From positions 52,145 to 116,144 of the forward strand of contig LPNH01000004.1 in assembly GCA_001543385.1 (NCBI GenBank): a stretch of DNA of 64,000 bases, given 5' to 3'. This DNA comes from Candidatus Hemicellulosilyticus sp. P3. Lineage in GTDB: Bacteria; Bacteroidota; Bacteroidia; Bacteroidales; P3. This document shows positions 46,618 to 55,646 of this stretch, in pieces (the stretch's first letter is position 1; each line of letters begins with the position of its first letter). The notes below the pieces were generated by a model that made no database searches, had not been told where the DNA came from, and saw only the letters and a list, made by a program, of their open reading frames with translations. The position numbers and the translations under genes are program-made.

Positions 46618-47208
46618 TCAATCATTCACAGTAGGTACAACCATCTCAGCCAAGAGACGCAAACTGGCATAGCTGTTGCGCAGACGCCGGGCCCAAACCG
46701 CCGGCTCAACCCATTCCGCCGCCTCTATGCCCTCCTCGCCCTGAGGGACCGTCCGGGCGGCGCAGTCCGTCCGCAAGACATACCAACTTGTCTGCTTCAT
46801 GTGCCATCCGCCATATTTGTCATAGATATGGTACGTTTTGAGAAGCGGAACCCTTCCTGCCGGGAGTGCCGCCACCCCGGTCTCCTCCTTCACCTCGCGC
46901 AGCGCCGCCGCCAGATGCGTCTCGCCGCGTTCCGTCATTCCCTTTGGCAAATCCCACACACCCTCGCGGCGAATCATCAACATCCGCCCGTCCATAGCCG
47001 ACACAACACCGCCGGCGGCGTATACAATACGATAGTGTGCACGGCAATGGCTCCAAAGCTCACGGGACGTGCATTTCAGCCGCACATCACAACCCGAGGC
47101 CAGAAGCGCAAAAGCCTTTGCACAGTCAAACTCGCAAGATTCTGTGTAAAGCATGTCGGGGCTCCATTCGAGCCTGTTGCCGGCAAAAAAAATACAGTTG
47201 CGCATCAT
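46618..47208 (-). CDS. NUDIX hydrolase
   Basis: 196 residues; starts ATGATG, so 47205 is equally possible. NUDIX box GMTERGETHLAAALREVKEE lies at about 100-119 with the catalytic Glu residues in place. A 60-residue N-terminal part of unknown fold precedes the domain. The substrate, a nucleoside diphosphate derivative, is not predictable. It heads the transcript with dprA. Confidence 0.88.
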   Translation of the reverse strand: MMRNCIFFAGNRLEWSPDMLYTESCEFDCAKAFALLASGCDVRLKCTSRELWSHCRAHYRIVYAAGGVVSAMDGRMLMIRREGVWDLPKGMTERGETHLAAALREVKEETGVAALPAGRVPLLKTYHIYDKYGGWHMKQTSWYVLRTDCAARTVPQGEEGIEAAEWVEPAVWARRLRNSYASLRLLAEMVVPTVND

Positions 47209-47229
47209 CGCTCATTCATGTCAGCGCTG

Positions 47230-47237
47230 CAAAGGTA
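47230..47237 (-). promoter_or_regulatory. -7 element of the NUDIX-dprA operon
   Basis: Minus strand TACCTTTG, 21 bases before the start at 47208. Confidence 0.6.
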
Positions 47238-47271
47238 CGAATTTAGTTAAAAATTTCCTTGACGGTCTTAT

Positions 47272-47302
47272 TTTGCCAATTGACATATCTTTTGTACCTT
47301 TG
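47272..47302 (+). promoter_or_regulatory. Promoter of pyrE
   Basis: TTTG (47272-47275), exactly 19 bases, TACCTTTG (47295-47302): a full match to the Bacteroidetes consensus. The pyrE ATG follows 7 bases later, so the mRNA is probably leaderless or nearly so. Confidence 0.82.
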
Positions 47303-47309
47303 CAAAATT

Positions 47310-47960
47310 ATGATTAAACATGATGACGCCGCTCGTCAGACGGCAAAATTCCTACTCCAGATCAAGGCTGTCAAACTCAATCCAGACAGCCCATTCACTT
47401 GGGCATCAGGCCGTAAATCGCCTATATACTGCGACAACAGACTTACGCTCTCCTATCCCGAGATACGTACTTTCATCCGCCAGCAGTATGTCGACATCAT
47501 CACCGAACAGTTTGGTGAGATTGATGTAATCGCAGGTGTGGCCACCGGTGGCATCGCCCAAGGCGCCTTAGTCGCCCAGGAGTTGGGCAAGCCCTTTGTC
47601 TACGTCCGTTCCGAAGCCAAAAGCCACGGCCTGACCAACCAGATTGAGGGAGAGATTCATGAAGGGCAGTCCGTCGTGGTGATAGAAGACCTTGTTTCAA
47701 CCGGCAAAAGCAGTCTTGTAGCCGTCGATGCACTGCGTGCCAAAGGCTGCATTGTCAAAGGTATGGTTGCCATCTTCACCTATGCCCTCGACGTGGCCGA
47801 CAAAAACTTCCAGGACGCCGACGTCCAGCTCTACACCCTTACCGACTACAACCGTCTGGTCGATGTCGCCAAAGAGGAGTCATACATCACAGAAGCCAAT
47901 ATGGCATCACTCTCCGAATGGCGCGACAACCCGGAGAAATGGTCTGACGACAGGCTGTAA
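47310..47960 (+). CDS. pyrE: Orotate phosphoribosyltransferase
   Basis: 216 residues from ATG 47310 (MIKHDDAARQTAKFLLQI). Upstream frame extension would run through the promoter. Motifs: FTWASGRKSPIYCDNR, ATGGIAQGALVAQ, and the PRPP loop VVVIEDLVSTGKSS. It makes OMP from orotate and PRPP in pyrimidine synthesis. It heads a + strand run with an FGE-like gene, hpt and an EFR1 gene. Confidence 0.96.
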   Translation: MIKHDDAARQTAKFLLQIKAVKLNPDSPFTWASGRKSPIYCDNRLTLSYPEIRTFIRQQYVDIITEQFGEIDVIAGVATGGIAQGALVAQELGKPFVYVRSEAKSHGLTNQIEGEIHEGQSVVVIEDLVSTGKSSLVAVDALRAKGCIVKGMVAIFTYALDVADKNFQDADVQLYTLTDYNRLVDVAKEESYITEANMASLSEWRDNPEKWSDDRL

Positions 47961-47966
47961 GGCGTC

Positions 47967-48992
47967 ATGCACCGACGCTTGGTTATAACACTGCTAATCT
48001 CGCTGACTTGCACACTTTATGCACAACAGGTCAGCGAGGTGTCGTTTCATCTCGACAACCGCGAACTCACCATCGACTACACGCTTGACAAACCTGCCGC
48101 CATACGAGTACGGCTCTCTGTCGACCGCGGCCGCACCTTCGGCGCCCCGCTTGACAACCTGAGCGGCGATGTCGGCAAAACAGTCCAGCCCGGCCGCCGA
48201 CGCATCATCGCCTACGACCTGCGCGACTTGCGTGGCATCGACACCGGCCTTGTCGCCTTTCGTGTCGAAATAGACGACGGCTCCATTGAAGTCTGTGTCG
48301 CCGACACCGTCTGCTTCCGCATGATACCCGTAGCCGGCGGCACTTTCCGCATGGGTTGTGTGCGCCCCTCAAACCGATACAACTACGACAGCGAGCTTCC
48401 CCTTCACGACGTGACACTTTCCGATTACTACATCGGGCAATATGAAGTCACCCAAGGTCTCTGGACAGCCGTCATGGGAGAGAATCCGTCCTATTGGACC
48501 GGCCACGACAGCCTGCCCGTCGAACAAGTGTCGTGGAACGACGTCCAGCTCTTCATTGCACGTCTCAGCCAAATCACCGGCCTCCATTTCCGTCTTCCCA
48601 CCGAGGCTGAATGGGAATATGCCGCCCGCGGCGGAAACAAATCGCAAGGTTTCGCTTTCCCCGGCACCGACCAGATGCCCCTCGACTACGCCTGGTTCGG
48701 CAGTAATGCACAAGGCCACACCCATCCCGTCGGACGTAAGCTTCCCAACGAGCTGGGGCTTTACGACATGGCCGGCAATGTATGGGAATGGTGCTCCGAC
48801 TGGATGGGGCAATACAAAAGTCAGCCCCAGACCGACCCCCGCGGACCGCTCCACGGCGAAAACCGCATACTGCGCGGCGGCAGCATCAACAGCCCGTCCT
48901 TCGGTTGCCGTGTCAGCGACCGCAGTTGGTATCTGCCTGTCAACGGCTACCGCTACTACGGCTTCCGTCTCGTCCTCGAACCGGAAGAATAG
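47967..48992 (+). CDS. Secreted FGE/SUMF1-like (formylglycine-generating enzyme family) protein
   Basis: 341 residues. Signal peptide about 1-19 (ends LYAQ). Residues 20-105 are an N-terminal beta domain of unknown kind. The FGE-sulfatase fold covers about 115-341: MIPVAGGTFRMGC, YIGQYEVTQGLWTAVMG, FRLPTEAEWEYAARGG, DMAGNVWEWCSDWMG and ILRGGSINS. The catalytic cysteine pair of true FGE is not clear, so this is more likely one of the many non-catalytic or surface-lectin-like relatives. It begins 6 bases after pyrE. Confidence 0.85.
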   Translation: MHRRLVITLLISLTCTLYAQQVSEVSFHLDNRELTIDYTLDKPAAIRVRLSVDRGRTFGAPLDNLSGDVGKTVQPGRRRIIAYDLRDLRGIDTGLVAFRVEIDDGSIEVCVADTVCFRMIPVAGGTFRMGCVRPSNRYNYDSELPLHDVTLSDYYIGQYEVTQGLWTAVMGENPSYWTGHDSLPVEQVSWNDVQLFIARLSQITGLHFRLPTEAEWEYAARGGNKSQGFAFPGTDQMPLDYAWFGSNAQGHTHPVGRKLPNELGLYDMAGNVWEWCSDWMGQYKSQPQTDPRGPLHGENRILRGGSINSPSFGCRVSDRSWYLPVNGYRYYGFRLVLEPEE

Positions 48993-49012
48993 ATCCACCA
49001 CTCCTTGGGCCC

Positions 49013-49561
49013 ATGCCATCTGACCTCGACCGCATCCACCTCCACGGACATCAATTCCGCCGCTATCTGACGCACGACGACATAGCCGCCGCCGTGCAAC
49101 AAGTCGCCGAAAAGCTCAATCGCGACTACCGTGACAAATCGCCGCTGCTCTGTCCGGTCCTCACCGGCAGCTATGTCTTTGCCGCCGACCTCTCGCGTGC
49201 CATGTCCGTCGACCATGAAATTGCCTTCGTCCAGTACAACTCCTACCAAGGCATGGCCTCCACCGGCAGAGTCAACGCCAGGCTGCCTTTCGACAGCCGA
49301 TGCCAAGGACGCCACGTAATCATCGTGGAAGACATCGTCGAAAGCGGCACCTGCATGGCAGCCATGCTCGACCGACTGAAGCAGCTGCAGCCGGCCAGCG
49401 TCGCCATCTGCACCCTTCTGTTCAAACCCAACCGCTTTGACAAAAAATTCACAATAGACTATATCGGATTCAGCATCCCTGACGATTTTATCGTCGGCTA
49501 TGGCCTTGACTTCGACGGCGCCGGACGCCATTACGCCGACATTTACATCCTCGACGAATAA
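49013..49561 (+). CDS. hpt: Hypoxanthine (or purine) phosphoribosyltransferase
   Basis: 182 residues from ATG 49013. PRTase core with LTGSYVFAADLSRAM, EIAFVQYNSYQGMASTG, the PRPP loop HVIIVEDIVESGTCM, and the purine-binding end PDDFIVGYGLDFDG. It salvages hypoxanthine and guanine to IMP and GMP. Along with pyrE this makes a nucleotide-synthesis grouping. Confidence 0.93.
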   Translation: MPSDLDRIHLHGHQFRRYLTHDDIAAAVQQVAEKLNRDYRDKSPLLCPVLTGSYVFAADLSRAMSVDHEIAFVQYNSYQGMASTGRVNARLPFDSRCQGRHVIIVEDIVESGTCMAAMLDRLKQLQPASVAICTLLFKPNRFDKKFTIDYIGFSIPDDFIVGYGLDFDGAGRHYADIYILDE

Positions 49562-49571
49562 CCTTGCTTAA

Positions 49572-50354
49572 ATGATACTCCACTTCTCCGGTTGCGGCAA
49601 CAGCCGCTTCGTCGCGCAAGAGTTGGCCGCCATTGTCGGCGACACGGCACAACCCCTCCTCAACACAGCGACAGCAGAACCACTGCCGCTCGACGGGGCC
49701 GCCTTGGGTATTGTCTGCCCCGTCTACGCCTGGGCCGTGCCGCGTGTCGTCGAAGAACACCTGCGTCGCGTCGCCTTCACCGGAACCCCCGCCTATTGCT
49801 ACCTGGTCTGCACGTGCGGCGACAGTGTCGGGCGCACCCCCGAACGCTTTGCCCGCAGCCTGCGGCGTATCGGCCTCCATCTCGACGCCGCCTTTGGCTT
49901 CGTCATGCCTGAGACCTACATCAACCTACCCGGATTCCATCTTGACAGTCCTGAGAGCGAGACACGCAAGCTCGACGCCGTGCGGCGGCGGTTGCCGCAA
50001 GTGGCCCGACAGATACAACGTCACGAACACATCGTCGACGTGCGGCGCGGTGCCGTTCCCCGGCTCACCACCTATCTGGTCAATCCATTATTCTACAGAC
50101 TGTTCATCACCGACCGCAAGTTCCACGTCTCCGACTCCTGCACAGGATGCGGCCATTGCGCCGACCAATGCCCGCTACACAACATCAGTCTTGACGACGG
50201 TCGGCCTCGCTGGCACGGGCACTGCACCAACTGCATGGCCTGCTACCACCACTGCCCCGAAGGTGCGATCCAGTTCGGCCGCGCCACCCAAGGCAAAGGC
50301 CAATATTATTTCGGGCATTCGTCCGAAAAAAAAGTCCATTCCCGGTGTTTTTAG
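49572..50354 (+). CDS. EFR1-family flavodoxin-ferredoxin protein
   Basis: 260 residues. Flavodoxin-like N-terminal part (HFSGCGNSRFVAQEL, CPVYAWAVPRVVEEHL) and, near the end, two 4Fe-4S motifs, CTGCGHCADQCP (about 192-203) and CTNCMACYHHCP. EFR1 proteins are putative electron carriers in anaerobes; the partner is unknown. It starts 10 bases after hpt and converges on the reductase fusion 12 bases downstream. Confidence 0.9.
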   Translation: MILHFSGCGNSRFVAQELAAIVGDTAQPLLNTATAEPLPLDGAALGIVCPVYAWAVPRVVEEHLRRVAFTGTPAYCYLVCTCGDSVGRTPERFARSLRRIGLHLDAAFGFVMPETYINLPGFHLDSPESETRKLDAVRRRLPQVARQIQRHEHIVDVRRGAVPRLTTYLVNPLFYRLFITDRKFHVSDSCTGCGHCADQCPLHNISLDDGRPRWHGHCTNCMACYHHCPEGAIQFGRATQGKGQYYFGHSSEKKVHSRCF

Positions 50355-50366
50355 ACACTTTGGGAC

Positions 50367-52616
50367 TTATTGTTCCAACGCGGCGATGATGGCCCGTGCA
50401 GCTTTACGTCCGGCACCCATGGCCAGAATGACGGTGGCCGCGCCGCTGACGGCGTCACCTCCGGCAAAGATGAGCGGGCGCGAGGTACGTCCATCCTCGT
50501 CAGCCACAATTCCGCCCCACGGGTGGCATTCGAGGCCCGGTGTGGTGGTGCGGATGAGCGGGTTGGGACTGGTACCGAGGGCGGCGACTACAGTGTCGGC
50601 CTCGATATTCATATCGCTGCCAGCAATGGGACTGAACTTGCGACGTCCGTTAGAGTCGGGTTCGCCAAGTTCCATTTTCACACAGCGCAAGGCTCGCACA
50701 TAGCCGTCGTCCGAACCGATAACCTCGACAGGTGCAGTCTGGAAAAGGAATTGCACACCCTCTTCCTTGGCGTGGTGCACCTCCTCGCGGCGAGCGGGCA
50801 TATCGGCTTCGCCACGCCGATAGACAACAGTCACTTCACTGCCCAGCCGCAAGGCGGTGCGGGCGGCATCCATGGCCACATTGCCGCCGCCGACAACAAC
50901 GACCTTGCGCCCCAGGTATATCGGCGTGTCGTACCGTTCGTCGTAGCCGTGCATGAGATTGGTGCGCGTCAGCAATTCGTTGGCGGATATTACACCGATA
51001 AGTGTCTCGCCCGGCACACCCATAAATTTGGGCAGCCCGGCGCCGGATGCAATATAGACCGCGTCGTACTCCATGTCGGAGAAGAGTTGGTCAATGGTGA
51101 TGCTCTTGCCGATAATGACATTGGTCCGGATTTCGACGCCCAGGCGCTGCAGGTTCTCTATCTCGGGCTCGACCACCTTTTGCTTCGGCAACCGGAATTC
51201 GGGAATGCCGTAGACAAGCACGCCGCCAGCATGGTGCAGGGCTTCGAAGACCGTGACTTGATATCCGTGCTTGGCCAAGTCGCCGGCGCAGGTGAGGCCG
51301 CTGGGGCCACTGCCGATGACTGCCACCTTGCGGCCGGCCGGATAACATTGGCTCTGCGGTTTGGACTGTGCGCGGTGGTTGTCGGCCACAAAGCGCTCCA
51401 AGGCACCGATGGCGATGGGTTCGCCTTTCGCGCCCATGACACACGAGCCCTCGCACTGCGTCTCCTGCGGGCACACTCGTCCGCAGACAGCCGGCAGGGC
51501 TGAGTCATGGGTGATGGTGATATAGGCTTGATTGAAGTTCTCTTCCCTGATGTTCTGAATGAAGCGCGGGATGTCGATACCCACAGGACAGGCCTCGACA
51601 CAGCGGGGCTTCTTGCACTGCAGGCATCGGCCGGCCTCGAGGATGGCTTGATGCTCGGTGAGGCCGAAACTGACCTCGTCGAAATTGGCGGCCCGGACCG
51701 CAGGATCCTGCTCCTGAGGTCTCTGGCGTTGCCTGGCTTCAGCCACGGCAGCCTCCACGGCCGGTGCCAGATTGCACCGGTGGCCGCTCTCGGCGGTGGC
51801 GATGCGGTAGCGGCGTGCGTCAGGTGTCTTCAGTTTGCGGGCCGCTTCGTCGAAATCCACTAGATGGCCGTCAAATTCCGGTCCGTCGACACAACAGAAT
51901 TTCACCTCATCGCCCACACGCACACGGCAGGCGCCGCACATGCCGGTGCCGTCGACCATCATGCAGTTGAGACTCACAATGGTGGGTAGGTCGTACTTCT
52001 TCGTGGTCAACGACACAAACTTCATCATAGGCAACGGCCCGATGGCCACACAGTGGGAATATGCCACACCCTTCGAACACAGCTCGTCCACCTTGGCGGT
52101 GACCAGACCTTGCTCGCCATAGCTGCCGTCGTCGGTCATGATGTGCAGGTTGTGGCACACGGCACGCAACTCGTCCTCGTAAAAGAGCAGATCCTTCGAT
52201 CGGGCGCCGATGATGACATCTGTCGGGATGCCTTGGCGGAAAGCCCATTTCACCTGTGGAAAAACAGGGGCGATGCCTACACCGCCGGCCACAAACAACA
52301 GGCGTGACGGGGAGGGGGAGAGGGCCAGCAACTCGCTTGGGTGCCCCAGCGGGCCCACGATGGTGTAGAGGTCGTCGCCGACATGCATATCGGCCAACTG
52401 CCGCGTGGTGTCGCCCACCACCTGAAAGACCAGCACCACCGACTGCCGTTGGTAGACTATATCGCTGATGGTCAACGGCACACGCTCGCCGTTGGGGTGG
52501 GGGATGACGATGACAAACTGGCCGGGTTTGCCGCTAAGCGAGATCCACGGGGCATGGACTTCCATTTGGTATATTTCGTGACTGTTAAGCAGGCGTTTGC
52601 CAAGTATCTCGTACAT
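50367..52616 (-). CDS. Fused ferredoxin-NAD(P) reductase + glutamate-synthase small-chain-like flavoprotein
   Basis: 749 residues. Residues 1-285 resemble the electron-transfer subunit of dihydroorotate dehydrogenase B / NfnA, with an Fe-S Cys cluster around CMMVDGTGMCGACRV. Residues about 300-749 are GltD/NfnB-like: CLQCKKPRCVEACPVG, FAD site VIGSGPSGLTCAGDLAKHG, second nucleotide site VVVVGGGNVAMDAARTALRL, and ALGTSPNPLIRTTTP. Annotated relatives are called glutamate synthase or sulfide dehydrogenase, but no gltB is nearby. An Nfn-like bifurcating transhydrogenase is a realistic alternative. Confidence 0.9.
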   Translation of the reverse strand: MYEILGKRLLNSHEIYQMEVHAPWISLSGKPGQFVIVIPHPNGERVPLTISDIVYQRQSVVLVFQVVGDTTRQLADMHVGDDLYTIVGPLGHPSELLALSPSPSRLLFVAGGVGIAPVFPQVKWAFRQGIPTDVIIGARSKDLLFYEDELRAVCHNLHIMTDDGSYGEQGLVTAKVDELCSKGVAYSHCVAIGPLPMMKFVSLTTKKYDLPTIVSLNCMMVDGTGMCGACRVRVGDEVKFCCVDGPEFDGHLVDFDEAARKLKTPDARRYRIATAESGHRCNLAPAVEAAVAEARQRQRPQEQDPAVRAANFDEVSFGLTEHQAILEAGRCLQCKKPRCVEACPVGIDIPRFIQNIREENFNQAYITITHDSALPAVCGRVCPQETQCEGSCVMGAKGEPIAIGALERFVADNHRAQSKPQSQCYPAGRKVAVIGSGPSGLTCAGDLAKHGYQVTVFEALHHAGGVLVYGIPEFRLPKQKVVEPEIENLQRLGVEIRTNVIIGKSITIDQLFSDMEYDAVYIASGAGLPKFMGVPGETLIGVISANELLTRTNLMHGYDERYDTPIYLGRKVVVVGGGNVAMDAARTALRLGSEVTVVYRRGEADMPARREEVHHAKEEGVQFLFQTAPVEVIGSDDGYVRALRCVKMELGEPDSNGRRKFSPIAGSDMNIEADTVVAALGTSPNPLIRTTTPGLECHPWGGIVADEDGRTSRPLIFAGGDAVSGAATVILAMGAGRKAARAIIAALEQ

Positions 52617-52693
52617 AGGGGCAATGGAGGTTTGAGTGACTGGAAAAAGTGAGGTGAATTGAACAATCGGGTTACTGCGGCAGATCGGGCGGA

Positions 52694-54055
52694 TTATTCG
52701 GCAAAATACTTGTAGAACAGCGGTATCGTCTCAATGCCTTTGAAGAACTGGCTCAACGGATAGTTCTCGTTGGGGGCGTGGATATCGTCGCTGGCCAGGC
52801 CGAATCCCATCAGGATACTCTTCAAGCCGAGAATCTTCTCAAATCCGGCCACGATGGGAATGCTGCCGCCGCTGCGGGTGGGGACGGGGCGCTTGCCGAA
52901 AGTGTCCTGCATGGCACGCTCGGCAGCCTTGTAGGCCTTCAGCTCCAACGGCGCCACATAGGCGGCGCCGCCGTGGCAAGGCGTAACCTTGACGGTGACA
53001 TAGTCGGGCGCCACGCCCTCGAAGTGGCGTTTGAAGAGCTCGCTGATCTTCTCGAAATCCTGATTAGCCACAAGGCGGGTGCTGATTTTGGCATAGGCCT
53101 TGGAAGGCAGCACCGTCTTGGTTCCCTCTCCGGTGTGGCCGCCCCAGATGCCGCAAACATCCAGACAAGGGCGGATGCCGGTGCGCTCTTTGGTGGAGAA
53201 GCCCTTTTCGCCTTTCAAAGCTTTCACGCCGAGCTCACGCTTGTAGGCTTCCTCGTCGAAGGGGGCCTGCGCCATCAAGGCACGTTCCTCGTCGCTGAGC
53301 ACCAGCACGTCGTCGTAGAAGCCCGGGATGGTGATGTGGCCGTCGGCGTCGTGCAGGTCGGCAATCATCTTGCAGAGTACATTGATGGGGTTGGCCACAG
53401 CACCGCCGAAGATGCCGCTGTGCAGGTCGTGGTTGGCGCCGGTCACCTCCACCTCCCAATAGCAGAGACCGCGCAGTCCGCTGGTGATACTGGGCACATC
53501 GGGGGCGATCATCGAGGTGTCGCTCACCAAGATGATGTCGGCCTTGAGCAGCTCTTTGTGCTCCTCGCAGAAGCCATAAAGCGATCCGGAACCGATCTCC
53601 TCTTCGCCTTCGAGCATAAACTTGACATTGCACGGCAAATTGCTGCTGCGCACCATATACTCAAATGCCTTGGCGTGCATGAAGCTCTGCCCCTTGTCGT
53701 CATCGGCGCCGCGGGCCCAGATGTGGCCGTCTTTCACCACAGGCTCGAAAGGCTGGGTGCGCCACAACTCGAGCGGAGCCACAGGCATCACGTCATAGTG
53801 ACCGTAGACCAGCACCGTAGGCTTGGCCGGGTCGATGATTTTCTCGCCGTAGACCACAGGGTTGCCCCGGGTGGGCATCACTTCGGCCCTGTCGGCGCCG
53901 GCCGACAGCAGCAGCCCCTTCCAATGTTCGGCGCAACGCACCATGTCAGGCTTATGCTCTTCTTCACTGCTGACAGACGGAATGCGTATCAATTCGAAAA
54001 GTTCTTCGAGAAAACGATCCTTGTTGGATTCGATGTATTGTTTGATGTCTTTCAT
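52694..54055 (-). CDS. M20-family dipeptidase
   Basis: 453 residues from the ATG at 54055 (MKDIKQYIESNKDRFLEEL). The di-zinc peptidase fold is evident: VYGHYDVMPVAPLELW, WARGADDDKGQSFMH, LEGEEEIGSGSLYGF, then a dimerisation insert and the closing GSIPIVAGFEKILG. CNDP-like enzymes cleave dipeptides or tripeptides. No signal peptide, so cytosolic. Upstream, TATCTTCG at 54113-54120 (minus) resembles a -7 element with one mismatch. Confidence 0.93.
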   Translation of the reverse strand: MKDIKQYIESNKDRFLEELFELIRIPSVSSEEEHKPDMVRCAEHWKGLLLSAGADRAEVMPTRGNPVVYGEKIIDPAKPTVLVYGHYDVMPVAPLELWRTQPFEPVVKDGHIWARGADDDKGQSFMHAKAFEYMVRSSNLPCNVKFMLEGEEEIGSGSLYGFCEEHKELLKADIILVSDTSMIAPDVPSITSGLRGLCYWEVEVTGANHDLHSGIFGGAVANPINVLCKMIADLHDADGHITIPGFYDDVLVLSDEERALMAQAPFDEEAYKRELGVKALKGEKGFSTKERTGIRPCLDVCGIWGGHTGEGTKTVLPSKAYAKISTRLVANQDFEKISELFKRHFEGVAPDYVTVKVTPCHGGAAYVAPLELKAYKAAERAMQDTFGKRPVPTRSGGSIPIVAGFEKILGLKSILMGFGLASDDIHAPNENYPLSQFFKGIETIPLFYKYFAE

Positions 54056-54280
54056 AAAAACGGTGTTTGTTGTCAATGAAAAGTTTTGCGGGATGCTGAT
54101 TACATTTTTAGAGATGCGAAGATAAGTTTTTTTCAGGACTTTGCCAAATGCCGTGGTCTCGACCGCCGGCAGTCGCCACGTCGGCAGCCGTTTCCCGCTT
54201 TGCAAAAGATTTCACCGACAGACGTATGTCACACAATACAACGACCGGTTTTACGTTAATGAGAGTAGAGTAAGCACGGC

Positions 54281-55522
54281 ATGACCAACAAGCGAAAAAT
54301 CATCAACGACCCGGTGTACGGGTTTCTGACCATCGAAGACGAAATCATCTTCGACATCATCTCTCATCCATATTTCCAACGTGAGCGGCGCATCGCGCAG
54401 CTGGGCTTCACCACATTGGTGTACCCCTGCGCCACACACACCCGCTTCAGCCACATGCTCGGGGCGCTCAGCTTGATGAACAGGGCCATTGAGGTGTTGC
54501 GGGTGAAAGGGGTGGAGATAGGCGACGAAGAAGCGCTGGGTGTCAAACTGGCCATCCTGCTTCACGACATCGGCCACGGCCCGTTCTCGCACATCTCGGA
54601 GCATGTGTTGGCGGATGTGGACCACGAGGTGTTGACCCTGCTCTTCATGGAACGTCTCAACGAGGAGTTCCACGGAGCGCTGACCATGGCTATCGACATA
54701 TTCACCGACAGCTATCGCAAACACTTCCTGCATCAGCTGGTGAGCAGCCAGCTCGACATGGACCGCCTGGACTATCTGAGCCGCGACAGTTACTTCACCG
54801 GTGTCTGCGAAGGCATCGTCGGAACAGAACGCATCATCAACATGCTCAATGTCCACGACGACGAACTGGTGGTCGACGAGAAAGGCATCTACAGCATCGA
54901 GAAATTCATCATCTCGCGGCGGTTGATGTACTGGCAAGTATATATGCATAAAACGGTCATCGTGGCCGACAACCTGTTGCTTTCCATCTTGCGTCGTGCA
55001 CGCCAGACAGGCGCATCAAGCCACAACGAGTCGCTCGACATCTTCCTGCGCAACCACGTGCGGGAGGCGGACTTCCGGCATGACGCATCATTGCTGGACC
55101 GCTTCGCCCGGCTGGACGACTCCGACATCACCGTGGCGGTCAAAGGCTGGATGCAACACGACGATGTGATTCTGCGCACACTGTCCACCAATCTAATCTG
55201 CAGACACCTGGGGGCCATCCGCGTGAGCAACCAGCCCTTTGCATCCGAAGTGACAGACGGCTACAGACAGCAAGTGCAGCAACGCTACGGCATCGACCCG
55301 CAGGACAGCGATTACTTCGTCAACACAGGCATTCTGCGCAACCATGCATACGACTTCAACGACCAAGAAATCAAAGTGCTGTACAAAGGCGGCGAGTGCC
55401 GCGACATCAGCGAGGCCAGCGACCAGCTGGACCGCCGCTTTTTGGAGAAGCAAGTCACCAAATATTACCTGTTCCACCCCAAGGAGATTAGATTGGACCC
55501 CGAAACAGGGCGATTGGGATGA
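54281..55522 (+). CDS. HD-domain phosphohydrolase (SAMHD1/dGTPase-like)
   Basis: 413 residues. N-terminal NDPVYGFLTI, then the HD metal ligands: H in ATHTRFSHMLG, HD in LLHDIGHGPFSHISEH, and a later D in LDMDRLDYLSRDSYFTG. This arrangement is that of SAMHD1-like triphosphohydrolases; dNTP hydrolysis is the family inference. It precedes mpl on the same strand with a 124-base gap that holds no evident gene. Confidence 0.9.
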   Translation: MTNKRKIINDPVYGFLTIEDEIIFDIISHPYFQRERRIAQLGFTTLVYPCATHTRFSHMLGALSLMNRAIEVLRVKGVEIGDEEALGVKLAILLHDIGHGPFSHISEHVLADVDHEVLTLLFMERLNEEFHGALTMAIDIFTDSYRKHFLHQLVSSQLDMDRLDYLSRDSYFTGVCEGIVGTERIINMLNVHDDELVVDEKGIYSIEKFIISRRLMYWQVYMHKTVIVADNLLLSILRRARQTGASSHNESLDIFLRNHVREADFRHDASLLDRFARLDDSDITVAVKGWMQHDDVILRTLSTNLICRHLGAIRVSNQPFASEVTDGYRQQVQQRYGIDPQDSDYFVNTGILRNHAYDFNDQEIKVLYKGGECRDISEASDQLDRRFLEKQVTKYYLFHPKEIRLDPETGRLG

Positions 55523-55646
55523 GAACATTGCCCGTTTTCGATAAGTCAAATGCCCCAAGTCAAGTTTACCTAAGCTTTGGCATGGCGAAAACATCCAATT
55601 CAACCGGACATTTCAACAACTACAATCCGCATTTAAATCACTCCAA

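Noticed and set aside
52778..54079. Open frame of 433 codons opposite the M20 dipeptidase
   Set aside because: Antisense shadow of a well-conserved enzyme.
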